From: a virus
Virus record (IMG/VR): IMGVR_UViG_3300047388_000292
Span: 1 to 64,000 of that record
Length of the DNA stretch: 64,000 nucleotides
Strand: one strand, 5' to 3'
The position numbers and the translations under genes were made by a program. The stretch's first letter is position 1; every line of letters begins with the position of its first letter. Below the pieces are notes generated by a model that was not told the origin of the DNA, searched no databases, and saw only the letters and a program-made list of their open reading frames with translations. This document shows, in pieces, positions 1-7,581 of this stretch.

Positions 1-436
1 GGACGAGCATCGCAAACGGGTTGCCAGCACGATAGCCCTCCATGTAGCGGATCGCGTCGTTGTACATCGCACTGACGGTCTTAGCGACATGTGGTCGATA
101 CTCCGCAACTCTTCGAGCCTCAGCCTTCATGATCCGATCTGGCCTACGATCGCCAAACTCCTCGAGAAACAGACGTAAGTTCGCTGCGTGATAGTCGCAC
201 GTAGTCTGCTCTGGCCGCGGATGTTCTCGCTGCCACCAGTCCGCGACAGATCGAAGTGTGCCAGCGTAAACGTGCCCGTGAGGATGAAACTCCTTCTCGG
301 CCTCTACCTCTGCGTACCTCGCAGTGCCCTCCTCATTCGCGGACCCACGCTTCGGGTAGACCCCGATGTAGACCTTGCGACCGACCGCAGGGCTGTAGAC
401 CCAGACCTCAAATTTCTTCCCTCTCCGGCGAATCAA
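1..436 (-). CDS. int: Tyrosine integrase, N-terminal part (cut by window edge)
   Basis: Site-specific recombinase that would insert the phage genome into the host chromosome. Only about 145 N-terminal residues are present. Residues 3-50 (starting MIRRRGKKFEVWVY) resemble the AP2-like arm-site binding domain of phage integrases. Residues about 55-140, with a helix-rich stretch around DWWQREHP and AANLRLFLEEFG, resemble the SAM-like core-binding domain. The catalytic domain lies beyond position 1. The start is a TTG at 436 that overlaps the stop of the upstream excisionase-like gene (TTGA), with an AGGAGG ribosome site 4 bases before it. The family call rests on recognised domain pattern; catalytic residues cannot be checked here. 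Confidence 0.8.
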   Translation of the reverse strand, partial: MIRRRGKKFEVWVYSPAVGRKVYIGVYPKRGSANEEGTARYAEVEAEKEFHPHGHVYAGTLRSVADWWQREHPRPEQTTCDYHAANLRLFLEEFGDRRPDRIMKAEARRVAEYRPHVAKTVSAMYNDAIRYMEGYRAGNPFAMLV

Positions 437-651
437 CTCTCCTCCTCTCGTCGAGCCAGCCACGCTTCTACCTCAGACAATCTATACCTTCTTGATCGTC
501 CGTACCGATGACTTGGTAGACCATCGTGAAGTCTGTAGGCGATCCATCGCTCAGACATGCCAAGAACCTCAGCAAGTTGAGCCATCGTCAACATCGGCTC
601 GAACCCCGGACGCTGAGGAAACTGAAAGATCTTGGCTGTCTCAACAGTCAT
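433..651 (-). CDS. Excisionase-like helix-turn-helix protein
   Basis: A 72-residue protein with a MerR/Xis-type winged helix: LTMAQLAEVLGMSERWIAYRL is the helix-turn-helix, followed by GLPSHRYGRSRRYRLSEVEAWL, the usual wing and last helix of HTH_17 excisionases. It sits directly upstream of the integrase and their coding regions overlap, so the two are probably translated together. The likely role is recombination directionality (excision), though such proteins can also act as repressors. The ATG overlaps the stop of the preceding gene. Confidence 0.75.
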   Translation of the reverse strand: MTVETAKIFQFPQRPGFEPMLTMAQLAEVLGMSERWIAYRLHDGLPSHRYGRSRRYRLSEVEAWLARREEES

Positions 652-950
652 GGAATCCCACTCGTCTCAATGTCGAATGGACCGAACTTGAGGATCTCAA
701 CAACTCCACTCGGAGGCTTCATATTCATCAGCCACGCCTCGGCTACAGCGCGCTCAGGCGTAATCCAACGACTAACTGGTACGCCCTTGCGACGAAGATC
801 AATGATCCGACGAAGACGATCTTTATCTCGTCCCTCCGTGGAGTAGCGCCACTCAAATTCCTCCTTCTTGCAACCACGCGTCACGCAATACTCCCTGGTT
901 CGAGCGCAAACACACATACCAAGATGCACTGAGTATCGTTCTGTACTCAC
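648..950 (-). CDS. Hypothetical protein, 100 aa
   Basis: I do not recognise this protein. The N-terminal part has a cysteine group (CVCARTREYCVTRGC) that could bind metal; the middle is strongly basic (RDKDRLRRIIDLRRKG). It overlaps its neighbours on both sides by ATGA junctions, which supports it being translated in the integrase operon. Confidence 0.65.
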   Translation of the reverse strand: MSTERYSVHLGMCVCARTREYCVTRGCKKEEFEWRYSTEGRDKDRLRRIIDLRRKGVPVSRWITPERAVAEAWLMNMKPPSGVVEILKFGPFDIETSGIP

Positions 951-1441
951 GGCGTAGCCTTCCAGTCGCCAGCAAGAACCACAGCAGCCCGAGCGATCGT
1001 CAGCCGGCCGGCGCAGATCAGGCGGTGAAGAAGGTTCTCGACGAGATCCTTGGCGTGCGCCCCACCAGAGCCGGCGTAGGGCTCAGGCCACAGGTTGTGC
1101 GGATCGGTCGGATTCCCACCATCCTCGAGCGCAACGAGATGATCCTCTTCGTACAGCGACGCTGATCCCTTGTCGCCGTAGGCTCGCATCTGATAGAGCT
1201 TCAACGAATTAGTGTAGGATGTCGGCGGTCGAATCTTCGAGGTGTATCCCGAAACACAGATCGTGCCCTTCGGATTCGCGACCGCAACAGCATTGAGAGC
1301 GCCCGACGTGCAGGCTGCGTCAGGGGTTACCACACCATCAACGAGCGTCCGGACGTGACACGCCAGCGAGCTCGAACGCATCGATCCACACGCCGCGAGA
1401 GCAAGAACAATCAGGAGCACTGCACTACTTAGCCGAGTCAC
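947..1441 (-). CDS. Secreted lipoprotein with HNH-like nuclease domain
   Basis: The first 20 residues form a lipoprotein signal peptide ending in a lipobox (LALAAC, Cys18), so the protein is expected on the outer face of the host membrane. The mature part has EEDHLVALEDGG, NLWPEP and GAHAKDLVENLLHRLIC, in the order found in a family of actinobacterial HNH-like proteins; His and Asp/Asn residues at these positions are the likely active site. The start is a GTG at 1441 overlapping the stop of the small gene upstream (GTGA). A surface nuclease made by a lysogen could act on incoming DNA, but that role is inference. Confidence 0.7.
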   Translation of the reverse strand: MTRLSSAVLLIVLALAACGSMRSSSLACHVRTLVDGVVTPDAACTSGALNAVAVANPKGTICVSGYTSKIRPPTSYTNSLKLYQMRAYGDKGSASLYEEDHLVALEDGGNPTDPHNLWPEPYAGSGGAHAKDLVENLLHRLICAGRLTIARAAVVLAGDWKATP

Positions 1442-1545
1442 GTGCAGATGTCCTCAACTATCATCGAAGCCTGCTCCACCAGCCAGCCCAACATTCCTAA
1501 GAACTCGAGCACAAACATCTTAGTTAGATCCACAACCACACTCAT
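1438..1545 (-). CDS. Small hydrophobic protein, 35 aa
   Basis: A 35-residue gene fills the gap between its neighbours exactly. Its ATG overlaps the upstream stop (ATGA at 1542-1545) and its stop overlaps the downstream GTG (GTGA at 1438-1441). The protein has a hydrophobic core (MFVLEFLGMLGWLV), so it could be membrane-associated. No family recognised. The double overlap is the main evidence that it is real. Confidence 0.55.
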   Translation of the reverse strand: MSVVVDLTKMFVLEFLGMLGWLVEQASMIVEDICT

Positions 1546-1811
1546 GCCGGGATATCCCGGCCGATCTCTCGGCAACATTGGCTGCACGGGACATAGAGAC
1601 CATCACCAGTTCCAGTCGACAGGGTTCCGCGACGCATGGCCGGGTGTCTACCCTCCAACATGTCGATCGCATACTCCTCTATGCAACATAACGGATATCC
1701 ATAGTGAAGACCCTTTTCCATCACCCTAATCGCATCCTCAATCGGAGGCAAAGGCGCCCAAGTCGTAACGCCTAGATCGGTGATCGGATACCGATGATCA
1801 AGAAGCGCCAT
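1542..1811 (-). CDS. Hypothetical protein with CC pairs, 89 aa
   Basis: Unknown function. The pattern GYPLCCIEEY, then a PAMRRGTL stretch, then VPCSQCC near the C-terminus suggests a small metal-binding protein. The ATG at 1811 shares a base with the upstream stop (TGATG); a GTG one codon earlier is an alternative start. Confidence 0.65.
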   Translation of the reverse strand: MALLDHRYPITDLGVTTWAPLPPIEDAIRVMEKGLHYGYPLCCIEEYAIDMLEGRHPAMRRGTLSTGTGDGLYVPCSQCCREIGRDIPA

Positions 1812-2035
1812 CACTCATCTCCGTAGAGGACCGAAACGATTTCTGGATGCCCCAACGCAATCGCAATCCGATCAACAACGAAGATATCAATCGTCTTCCG
1901 TTTATGCCTGAGAACTGTTACATCGATGCCATGACAACGTCGATTGAACTCCTCTTCACTCAGATGCAGGTCACGCAGCCAGAAATCAAACGGTTCACGA
2001 GACCTATATGGGCTATCAGGATTACGCCTCGTCAT
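1811..2035 (-). CDS. Small hypothetical protein, 74 aa
   Basis: A basic, charged protein. The segment LSEEEFNRRCHGIDVTVLRHKR followed by IDIFVVDRIAIALGHPEIV is reminiscent of a helix-turn-helix pair, so DNA binding is possible but not established. It overlaps both neighbours by a few bases (ATGA at 2032-2035). Confidence 0.6.
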   Translation of the reverse strand: MTRRNPDSPYRSREPFDFWLRDLHLSEEEFNRRCHGIDVTVLRHKRKTIDIFVVDRIAIALGHPEIVSVLYGDE

Positions 2036-3102
2036 GCAGCCACCGCTCGCCTGCGATCAACAGCAGCTTGCCAGGCATCCAACCATCGCCACGAGTTGTC
2101 CTCGATCAGCAAGTTATCCCTGACAAACTCGCGCCCACGCTGACCTTCCTCCTCGCGCAACGACGGCTCTCGAAGCAACCGTAAGACAGCACGATGCCAG
2201 TCTCGAGAGCGATCCTTGGCTATGCACCCAACATCAGCCTGTCTGACGAACTCGAGATACTCCGGCTGAGGGGAAGCGACCCAAGGCACTCCAAGCGCCG
2301 AATACTCGAGCACCTTCAACCAACTCTTGCCCTGCCAGTTGTACCGATTCTCTGCAAGCGGAGCAATACCTACATCGAGGTGCGCAACCAAATGTGGGTA
2401 CTCAAGAAACTCCACGATGCCAGTCTCTCCCAGTTCCTCGTCGAGCCACAGAGACTTCCGAACATCCTCCTTGAGTCCTACAACCCGAAACCTAGCGCTA
2501 ACCTCCCTGATCGCTAACCCCACACCTCCACGAGTGACTTCGAGATCTCCAGGATGATTCTTCACCGTGCCACCCCATCCAACCGTATGCCCGTCTCGTT
2601 GTGCTCCGATGTCGAGGTAGTGCTGAGGAACACAATTACGAACCAGATGCACGCGGCCATGAGAAGCGTAGTTCTTAGCGATCCCAGGCGTCGATGCAAC
2701 CACCACATCCGCCATCGAGCACGCCCGCTTCAGATACTTCCACCCGGTCATGTTCTGGTTGTAAGACTTGTGCTGTGGATGATTACTAGGGAGATGCTGT
2801 AAGTCGTCGTCAATATCGACAACAACCGCTATCCCAAGCTCCTGGTAGAACGGAATCGAATCTGCATAGACCTGTTCCGCAGGACGCTGTAAGACGAGTA
2901 CATCAGCATCAGGAGGATCAACGATTCCCACAACCTCAATAGATCCGTCGTCATTTATCCCACTGCACTCGATCTGAATCTTCTCGTAATCAATGATCTC
3001 GATCTCGCCACGATCCGTAAGGACCTGAGCCGGCCATCTAACCCTCAACATCCCACACGCCTGAAGATCTGATGTAGTGATGGCGACACGCAACTTACCC
3101 AT
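2032..3102 (-). CDS. Glycosyltransferase, GT-B fold (GT4-like)
   Basis: A 356-residue enzyme with the two-domain pattern of GT4-like glycosyltransferases. The N-terminal domain has VVVDIDDDL and VVVASTPGIAKNY (the inter-domain segment of GT-B enzymes). The C-terminal nucleotide-sugar domain has VGWGGT and LDVGIAPL, then KVLEYSALGVPWVAS, the usual sugar-nucleotide binding helix. It presumably moves a sugar from a nucleotide donor to an unknown acceptor. It lies in a cluster with a GT2-like enzyme and a methyltransferase, all overlapping, so the three probably act on one substrate: virion proteins, phage DNA or host surface glycans. No signal peptide. Confidence 0.8.
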   Translation of the reverse strand: MGKLRVAITTSDLQACGMLRVRWPAQVLTDRGEIEIIDYEKIQIECSGINDDGSIEVVGIVDPPDADVLVLQRPAEQVYADSIPFYQELGIAVVVDIDDDLQHLPSNHPQHKSYNQNMTGWKYLKRACSMADVVVASTPGIAKNYASHGRVHLVRNCVPQHYLDIGAQRDGHTVGWGGTVKNHPGDLEVTRGGVGLAIREVSARFRVVGLKEDVRKSLWLDEELGETGIVEFLEYPHLVAHLDVGIAPLAENRYNWQGKSWLKVLEYSALGVPWVASPQPEYLEFVRQADVGCIAKDRSRDWHRAVLRLLREPSLREEEGQRGREFVRDNLLIEDNSWRWLDAWQAAVDRRRAVAA

Positions 3103-3445
3103 CGTCTTCCTCAGCCATCTTCGTAATACACGCTGAACAATGCATCAATGGTGGGTTGCGTGATTCATCACAGCCAACAGTTGTACATGTCGGTCCCTGC
3201 CTGACTCTGCGCTTCTTGTTCTTCGCCTTCGGGTCGGTAGCACCATGATGCATATTCCTACCCTGCGTCTTGACGGACTCGGAAATCTTCGCGAGCTGCT
3301 CGGCATGCCCTAGACAAAAAAGCCTCCACCGACCATGCCCAGGATCTTCGTGACAATCCGGATTCACGCACTCAAGAATCGGTCTACCCTTGTAGAAAAC
3401 TGTCGCACTCATATATCTAGGAACCACTAAAGACATGCCAATCAC
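3095..3445 (-). CDS. Cysteine-rich hypothetical protein, 116 aa
   Basis: Unknown function. Two clusters look like zinc sites: CVNPDCHEDPGHGRW with FCLGH, and CTTVGCDESRNPPLMHCSAC. The middle is lysine/arginine-rich (KAKNKKRRVRQG). The ATG at 3445 overlaps the stop of the GT2-like gene. It lies inside the glycosyltransferase cluster but nothing in it shows an enzymatic role. Confidence 0.65.
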   Translation of the reverse strand: MIGMSLVVPRYMSATVFYKGRPILECVNPDCHEDPGHGRWRLFCLGHAEQLAKISESVKTQGRNMHHGATDPKAKNKKRRVRQGPTCTTVGCDESRNPPLMHCSACITKMAEEDDG

Positions 3446-3933
3446 TCCGGCTTCACTAGGGAGATAACGTCGGTATGCCAGACCATCTCACCGAAATTCC
3501 TAAGTGTCGAGGAAATGAAATAGTAGTCACCCTCATACGCGTCCTCCTTCCACGTCCCCAGTTTCTCCGAAATATTCGGCACCACAATCATCTGGGTCGA
3601 AACATTCCCTAACGTAACTTGCTGTAGTTGCCATATCTCTGTCCCGTCGGCGTAACGCATCTTGAACAAATGAGGCGTATGCGGGTTCATCTCCACCGCT
3701 GCTCGAATAACATCAAACGCACCAGGAGCTGTTTCGTCATCGTCGTCTTGAAAGAGAATAAAATCTCCACGAGCGGCCCGCATGAGTTGGTTGCGCGCTT
3801 TATGCCCCCACGGGCAGTCCTGGTTGATCGACACAAGGATCTCATCACCCTCAAGCATCTGTGGACGAATGCTGTCAATCGTCCGAGATAAGGTCGGTCT
3901 CCCAGACGTCGCAATAATTGCCGTCAATCTCAT
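3442..3933 (-). CDS. Glycosyltransferase, GT-A fold (GT2-like)
   Basis: The first half has the GT2 pattern: an N-terminal strand LTAIIATSGRPTLSRTIDSI, then GDEILVSINQD, then RAARGDFILFQDDDDE, where the DDDD run fits the metal- and nucleotide-binding DXD motif. At 163 residues it is short for a GT2 enzyme, so it may be a minimal catalytic domain. The start at 3933 overlaps the methyltransferase stop (ATGA); an ATG at 3948 is possible. The acceptor is unknown; the neighbouring GT4-like enzyme and methyltransferase suggest one modification pathway. Confidence 0.75.
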   Translation of the reverse strand: MRLTAIIATSGRPTLSRTIDSIRPQMLEGDEILVSINQDCPWGHKARNQLMRAARGDFILFQDDDDETAPGAFDVIRAAVEMNPHTPHLFKMRYADGTEIWQLQQVTLGNVSTQMIVVPNISEKLGTWKEDAYEGDYYFISSTLRNFGEMVWHTDVISLVKPE

Positions 3934-4493
3934 GGCGTGTAAATCCACATCGTGTCGACGATCTTCACCGTACCCAACAAATCCTCATCTGATAACGCAT
4001 CAATCGCCTCAGCCACACCTGGACAACTATCCTCCAAGTAGTCATGACAGACGATCGCGCCGCCCGGAGCAAGGATCTTCAGAGAGTTCTCTACATCTCT
4101 ACGCACAGACTCTCGACGATGATCTCCGTCAATAAAGATCAGATCGAACATCGACCCAAGATCGTCAAGAACCGGCAGAGCCCAAGCACTGTCGGCAAGC
4201 ATCATCGCAACCTTACTCACCGCCCCATAAGCAGAGAGATTTGCCAGCATCCTCTCCCGGCTGCCTTCAAGCGATCCATATCCAGCGTGTGGATCAACCG
4301 CCACCACGTGCTTCGCAACCTTCGCCATGACGATCGCGCTATATCCGTAAGCCGACCCAATCTCCAACACACTCTTATCGACCGCCATATCTTGCAGAAC
4401 AACGGTCTCGTTCTCAGTCAGTGAGGTGGATATAAGCGGTCCACCATCAATCCGCATATCTCTCCACGGCAACAACATTTGCATCGTCTCCAT
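3930..4493 (-). CDS. SAM-dependent methyltransferase (class I)
   Basis: A 187-residue Rossmann-fold methyltransferase. Motif I is SVLEIGSAYGYSAIVMA, followed by the acidic ribose-binding end of strand 2 (VVAVDPHAG), and later DLIFIDGDHRRESVRRD and LKILAPGGAIVCHDY, the pattern of the Methyltransf_24 family, which often modifies sugars or small molecules. I place the start at 4493, where GAGGGAG lies 5 bases upstream; an in-frame start at 4607 would run deep into the helicase gene. It follows the helicase stop by 10 bases and precedes two glycosyltransferases, so sugar methylation is a reasonable guess. Confidence 0.8.
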   Translation of the reverse strand: METMQMLLPWRDMRIDGGPLISTSLTENETVVLQDMAVDKSVLEIGSAYGYSAIVMAKVAKHVVAVDPHAGYGSLEGSRERMLANLSAYGAVSKVAMMLADSAWALPVLDDLGSMFDLIFIDGDHRRESVRRDVENSLKILAPGGAIVCHDYLEDSCPGVAEAIDALSDEDLLGTVKIVDTMWIYTP

Positions 4494-4503
4494 TTCGTCT
4501 CCC

Positions 4504-5739
4504 TCATGTAACCGGCGCTCGTTGAAACTGCTGTGCATCTGTCCACATCTTCGCGAACGTCCCAGTCGATGGATCCCACACCACGTCGACCTCCGCCAAC
4601 GGGCCATGCCGGAACTTCAGCATCTTGATCCGCATCTTCGACTGCGCTCGCATCCCTTCGTCCTGCATCATTCCGAGGTAGAGGTCAGCAGCCTGGTACA
4701 CGGAGATGCTGCCACCCATATTCGTCCGTGATGACCCTCCCTCGGCGGCGTCCCTGCCATCCTGCGAGACCATGATGACCGCGGTATCGGTATCCATCGC
4801 GATCGTCTTCAAGTCATTGGTGATGTTCTCCAACTGCTCCCATTTCGGCACCCGCGTCGCGTACGACATCTTCATCCGCTGCACATAATCGATCGCACAG
4901 ACATCAGGCTTGTATCTCTCGATCTCAGCGTGGACACGATCGATCGTCCCTCCGCCGAAGCGGTCAAGAATCAATATCTCTCCCCGCGCCTTCGAGTAGA
5001 CCCGAGAGACGTCGCGCCAATGCTTGACCTGCATATCACTGAGGTCGTGACGCATGAAATCACTGTGCTTCCAGTGCATGACCATCGTGTGCAGACGATC
5101 TTCAACCTCGCGAGCAGACATCTCGGCCGAAAGCAAGAGTGCAACCTTGTCGTCTTCGAAAGCGCCTAGTAAATTGACCCCGGTAAGGAAGGATTTTCCG
5201 AGCCCGCTGAAACCGGCGTTCGTGACAACCCATCCCGGCTTGATGCCATCAGTCGTCTGATCGACTATCGGGATTCCGAGCGGCGTGCCTGGACGATGCT
5301 TTCCGTGCTCTTCTTCATACGCCTGGATCCGGAGTTCGAAGTCCTCAGAGAATCGTGCAACACGGCCGGAAGGAATGACCGTCGCAATCTCGCGAGCCGC
5401 CTCGAGCATGACCTCGTGCAAACTTCCTCGGCGATTCCAGTACTCCGGGTCCGACTTCGGCATCATCGAAAGTTCGATGACCTTCGCCTCGAAGTAGCGC
5501 CGGCGGACCTCAGCTAGGAACTCATCGAGTAGAGCCTCTACTGGCTCCGAGCTGTACTCGCCTCGCCAGTTCGGGAAGTTGTGCTGGACGAAAGACGCTG
5601 AGGGACAAGATCCATACTTGCGCGCGTACTCAGACGCCCAAGAGAAGATCTGGCCTACTTCTCGTCCCGGTTCATCCTGAGTGAAAAGCTCAGAAACAAC
5701 TCCCCGGGAGATGAGAAGATGTATGTTGCCCTCCGCCAA
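4504..5739 (-). CDS. DnaB-type replicative helicase
   Basis: A RecA-fold ATPase of 411 residues as drawn. The N-terminal helical part (1-145) resembles the DnaB N-domain. The motor domain has a Walker A variant GFSGLGKS (176-183), SAEMS, the Walker B region CAIDYVQ (281-287), then VSQ (DnaB H4-like) and IKMLKFRHGP near the end. It would unwind DNA at the phage fork. The TTG at 5739 has no good ribosome site. The frame is open upstream, and a strong GGAGAGG lies just before an ACG at 5772, so translation may begin there and add 11 residues starting TDVQRALVAKS. A promoter lies at 5846-5875. Confidence 0.85.
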   Translation of the reverse strand: MAEGNIHLLISRGVVSELFTQDEPGREVGQIFSWASEYARKYGSCPSASFVQHNFPNWRGEYSSEPVEALLDEFLAEVRRRYFEAKVIELSMMPKSDPEYWNRRGSLHEVMLEAAREIATVIPSGRVARFSEDFELRIQAYEEEHGKHRPGTPLGIPIVDQTTDGIKPGWVVTNAGFSGLGKSFLTGVNLLGAFEDDKVALLLSAEMSAREVEDRLHTMVMHWKHSDFMRHDLSDMQVKHWRDVSRVYSKARGEILILDRFGGGTIDRVHAEIERYKPDVCAIDYVQRMKMSYATRVPKWEQLENITNDLKTIAMDTDTAVIMVSQDGRDAAEGGSSRTNMGGSISVYQAADLYLGMMQDEGMRAQSKMRIKMLKFRHGPLAEVDVVWDPSTGTFAKMWTDAQQFQRAPVT

Positions 5740-5811
5740 ACTCTTGGCAACAAGGGCACGCTGAACGTCCGTATTCCTCTCCTAAGTTCGTCTCCGACCC
5801 CGGCTCCCCGG

Positions 5812-5843
5812 GGGTGTCGCCCCTCGTTGAATAGACGACACCC
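5812..5843 (-). promoter_or_regulatory. Inverted repeat at the helicase start site
   Basis: GGGTGTCG and CGACACCC form a perfect 8-bp inverted repeat with a 16-base spacer. One arm ends 2 bases from the -10 box of the promoter at 5846-5875, so it straddles the expected transcription start. It may be an operator, or a hairpin at the 5' end of the helicase mRNA. Confidence 0.45.
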
Positions 5844-5845
5844 AG

Positions 5846-5875
5846 AATCTACTCCACCTACCTTACCCCTGTCAA
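5846..5875 (-). promoter_or_regulatory. Sigma-70-like promoter for helicase operon
   Basis: On the minus strand, TTGACA (5875-5870) and TAGATT (5851-5846) are separated by 18 bases. This is the best match to a vegetative promoter in the window. It overlaps the end of the gene at 5872-6141 and faces the helicase, methyltransferase and glycosyltransferase genes. Confidence 0.6.
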
Positions 5876-6141
5876 GTAAGGCTACAAAGGGATTCCTTCC
5901 CAAATCCCACCAGCGCTGAGTGTTGACGAAGAGCGACATCAGAAAACGTGATCGAGGTGCCTGGTGGAAGATGCTCTGGCTTAGCGAGTTCTGGATCCTC
6001 GCACACAGTCATCGTCACCGATCCATTGATGTTCTTCCCCGCAGCTTTGACGCAAGCATGGATCGCCTCGGCAATCCCTACCAACAAACCAGGAGGGGCT
6101 TCTCCGTCGCACTCCAACGTGAATACAACGTGGTGTCTCAT
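5872..6141 (-). CDS. Hypothetical protein, 89 aa
   Basis: Unknown. The pattern of strand, helix (GLLVGIAEAIHACVKAAG), strand (GSVTMTVCED) suggests a small alpha/beta fold. Its start overlaps the stop of the Ig-like gene by ATGA (6138-6141). Its end runs into the helicase promoter. Confidence 0.6.
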   Translation of the reverse strand: MRHHVVFTLECDGEAPPGLLVGIAEAIHACVKAAGKNINGSVTMTVCEDPELAKPEHLPPGTSITFSDVALRQHSALVGFGKESLCSLT

Positions 6142-6596
6142 ACGCTCAGACTGAGCCCTGCTCCAACAGCCGCGCCGGGTCCTACAGTCACCGCAACGGG
6201 CTGGACCGAGAACGGCGTGACGCCATCCGGCTCGAGGATCGGCTGACCGGCAGCATCGGCAATCGTCGCTGAGATGTTCGCAGTCCCCTCGGCTACCGGA
6301 GCAACCTTGCCGCTCGTCGGATCCACAGTGGCGACCGCAGGATTGTCGCTGACGTACGTGACCACGGCGCCCTCAGGAGCAGGAGCGTCAGTGTCGCCCT
6401 TGTCGTCCACATAGTTGACGGCAGCCTGCTCGTTCGTGGTGTCTACGGTGATCGTTCCGGGCATGATGCTTCCTCCAATGGTAAGAATTGCGGTCACTGG
6501 TCCCAGCGGCCGGGGGAGTCGCTTGATCTTGGCCTTGATGGGACCGAGCTCGAAGACCAGCTCAACTTCCTCGACCAAGGCTTCATCGTCGCTCAT
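6138..6596 (-). CDS. Ig-like (Big2-type) domain protein
   Basis: The C-terminal part (about residues 48-150) fits a bacterial Ig-like domain: GTITVDTTN, then VVTYVSDNPAVATVDPTSG and VAPVAEGTANISATI, the hallmark of Big2 repeats that test whether values change over context. The N-terminal 45 residues are acidic then basic. Such domains usually sit on virion or surface proteins and bind carbohydrates weakly. Here it lies in the early region, away from the tail genes, which is unusual. No signal peptide. Confidence 0.7.
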   Translation of the reverse strand: MSDDEALVEEVELVFELGPIKAKIKRLPRPLGPVTAILTIGGSIMPGTITVDTTNEQAAVNYVDDKGDTDAPAPEGAVVTYVSDNPAVATVDPTSGKVAPVAEGTANISATIADAAGQPILEPDGVTPFSVQPVAVTVGPGAAVGAGLSLSV

Positions 6597-6614
6597 AGTC
6601 GTAGTCTACTTGTC

Positions 6615-6914
6615 CTACGTCAAGATGCCGAGAGCCCTCTCCCGGACCTCATCTTCGACAGAAGCCATCCGTGCCTCTCGCTCCTCTTCCTCAGCCACTG
6701 CGCAGTGCTCACAGGCTCCAACCGGCTGCGTCAACTCGACGAGGATGCTGCAGATGTGACCAACCGGGAAGTTCTCGTCGCCGTCCTCCTCCTCGACGAT
6801 GCACGCGTAGGTCGTGTAGTGACCAACCTCGAGATCACTCGTGGCATCAAGCATGCGGGCAATGGCCTTGGGATCGATTTTTGTTCTGACCCCTCCTATC
6901 GGTTCTACCCTCAT
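6615..6914 (-). CDS. Hypothetical acidic protein, 99 aa
   Basis: Unknown. Acidic, with IVEEEDGDENFPVGHICSILVEL and CEHCAVAEEEE, so a Cys-x2-Cys pair is present. ATGA overlap with the next upstream gene at 6911-6914. Confidence 0.6.
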   Translation of the reverse strand: MRVEPIGGVRTKIDPKAIARMLDATSDLEVGHYTTYACIVEEEDGDENFPVGHICSILVELTQPVGACEHCAVAEEEEREARMASVEDEVRERALGILT

Positions 6915-7267
6915 CCTCCTGCCGCCCTCCGCTTTAGCTCGGTGTAGAGCACCTCTCGATCCTCGGCAAGCGAGCGCTCCACAAGATCACGAACCCGCCG
7001 CATCTGCGCAAGCACCTGCTCATCTGGTCCATCCACGATAAAGGCAGTCAAGGTGACCGGGCCAGTAGTAGCGTTGCCAAATTGCTGCGTCGGCGTTACC
7101 TCAGCGTTCGAGTGGGCGTACATCAACAGTGGATTCCCAAACTGATCTCGAGGCCATCCTTGCCTGAGAGTATCGAGAGGATTCTCGCGATCCTCGTTGC
7201 GTCGAGCTTCCTTCATCTGCGCATTCGCAAGAGACAATTCGCTCCTTCTCTGCTGTTCCTCGGCCAT
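6911..7267 (-). CDS. Hypothetical protein, 118 aa
   Basis: Unknown. A charged N-terminal helix (residues 1-30) precedes a segment with PLLMYAHSNAEVTPTQQFGN and TLTAFIVDGPDEQVLAQMRRV. Translationally coupled to its neighbours (TGATG at 7267, ATGA at 6911). Confidence 0.6.
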   Translation of the reverse strand: MAEEQQRRSELSLANAQMKEARRNEDRENPLDTLRQGWPRDQFGNPLLMYAHSNAEVTPTQQFGNATTGPVTLTAFIVDGPDEQVLAQMRRVRDLVERSLAEDREVLYTELKRRAAGG

Positions 7268-7557
7268 CAGCGATCCCCACCCGGTCCGTCAAAGGTCGAC
7301 GGGAGCGGCTCTAGCGGCTTGATAGTTGGTCTGAGAGTGCTCTCTGGATCAACTGGACCCTCTCCCGGCTCATTCCTCGCGTCCTGCCAGTTCTTCGCGA
7401 CTGCAGCGATGTCGTGCAGACTCTCCGCGATGCTGATAAAGGTCTGTCCGAAGATCAAGACAGACTTGGCCGCGACCTCGTCAAACTTGTCGTCGTCGTG
7501 ATTCCTGATGGTGGCGACAATCTCTTCAACACCATTATGCAATTCCTCGAAGTGCAT
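7267..7557 (-). CDS. Hypothetical protein, 96 aa
   Basis: Unknown, mostly helical: HNGVEEIVATIRNHDDDKFD and ISIAESLHDIAAVAKNW, with a proline-rich C-terminus. The ribosome site GAGAGGAGACGAGAAG before the ATG is part of a 17-base leader that also occurs exactly at 54594-54610. Confidence 0.6.
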   Translation of the reverse strand: MHFEELHNGVEEIVATIRNHDDDKFDEVAAKSVLIFGQTFISIAESLHDIAAVAKNWQDARNEPGEGPVDPESTLRPTIKPLEPLPSTFDGPGGDR

Positions 7558-7581
7558 CTTCTCGTCTCCTCTCGTTGATTC

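Noticed and set aside
5655-5939. 94-codon minus-strand frame over the helicase start
   Set aside because: Shares DNA with the helicase start and promoter; no protein-like pattern.
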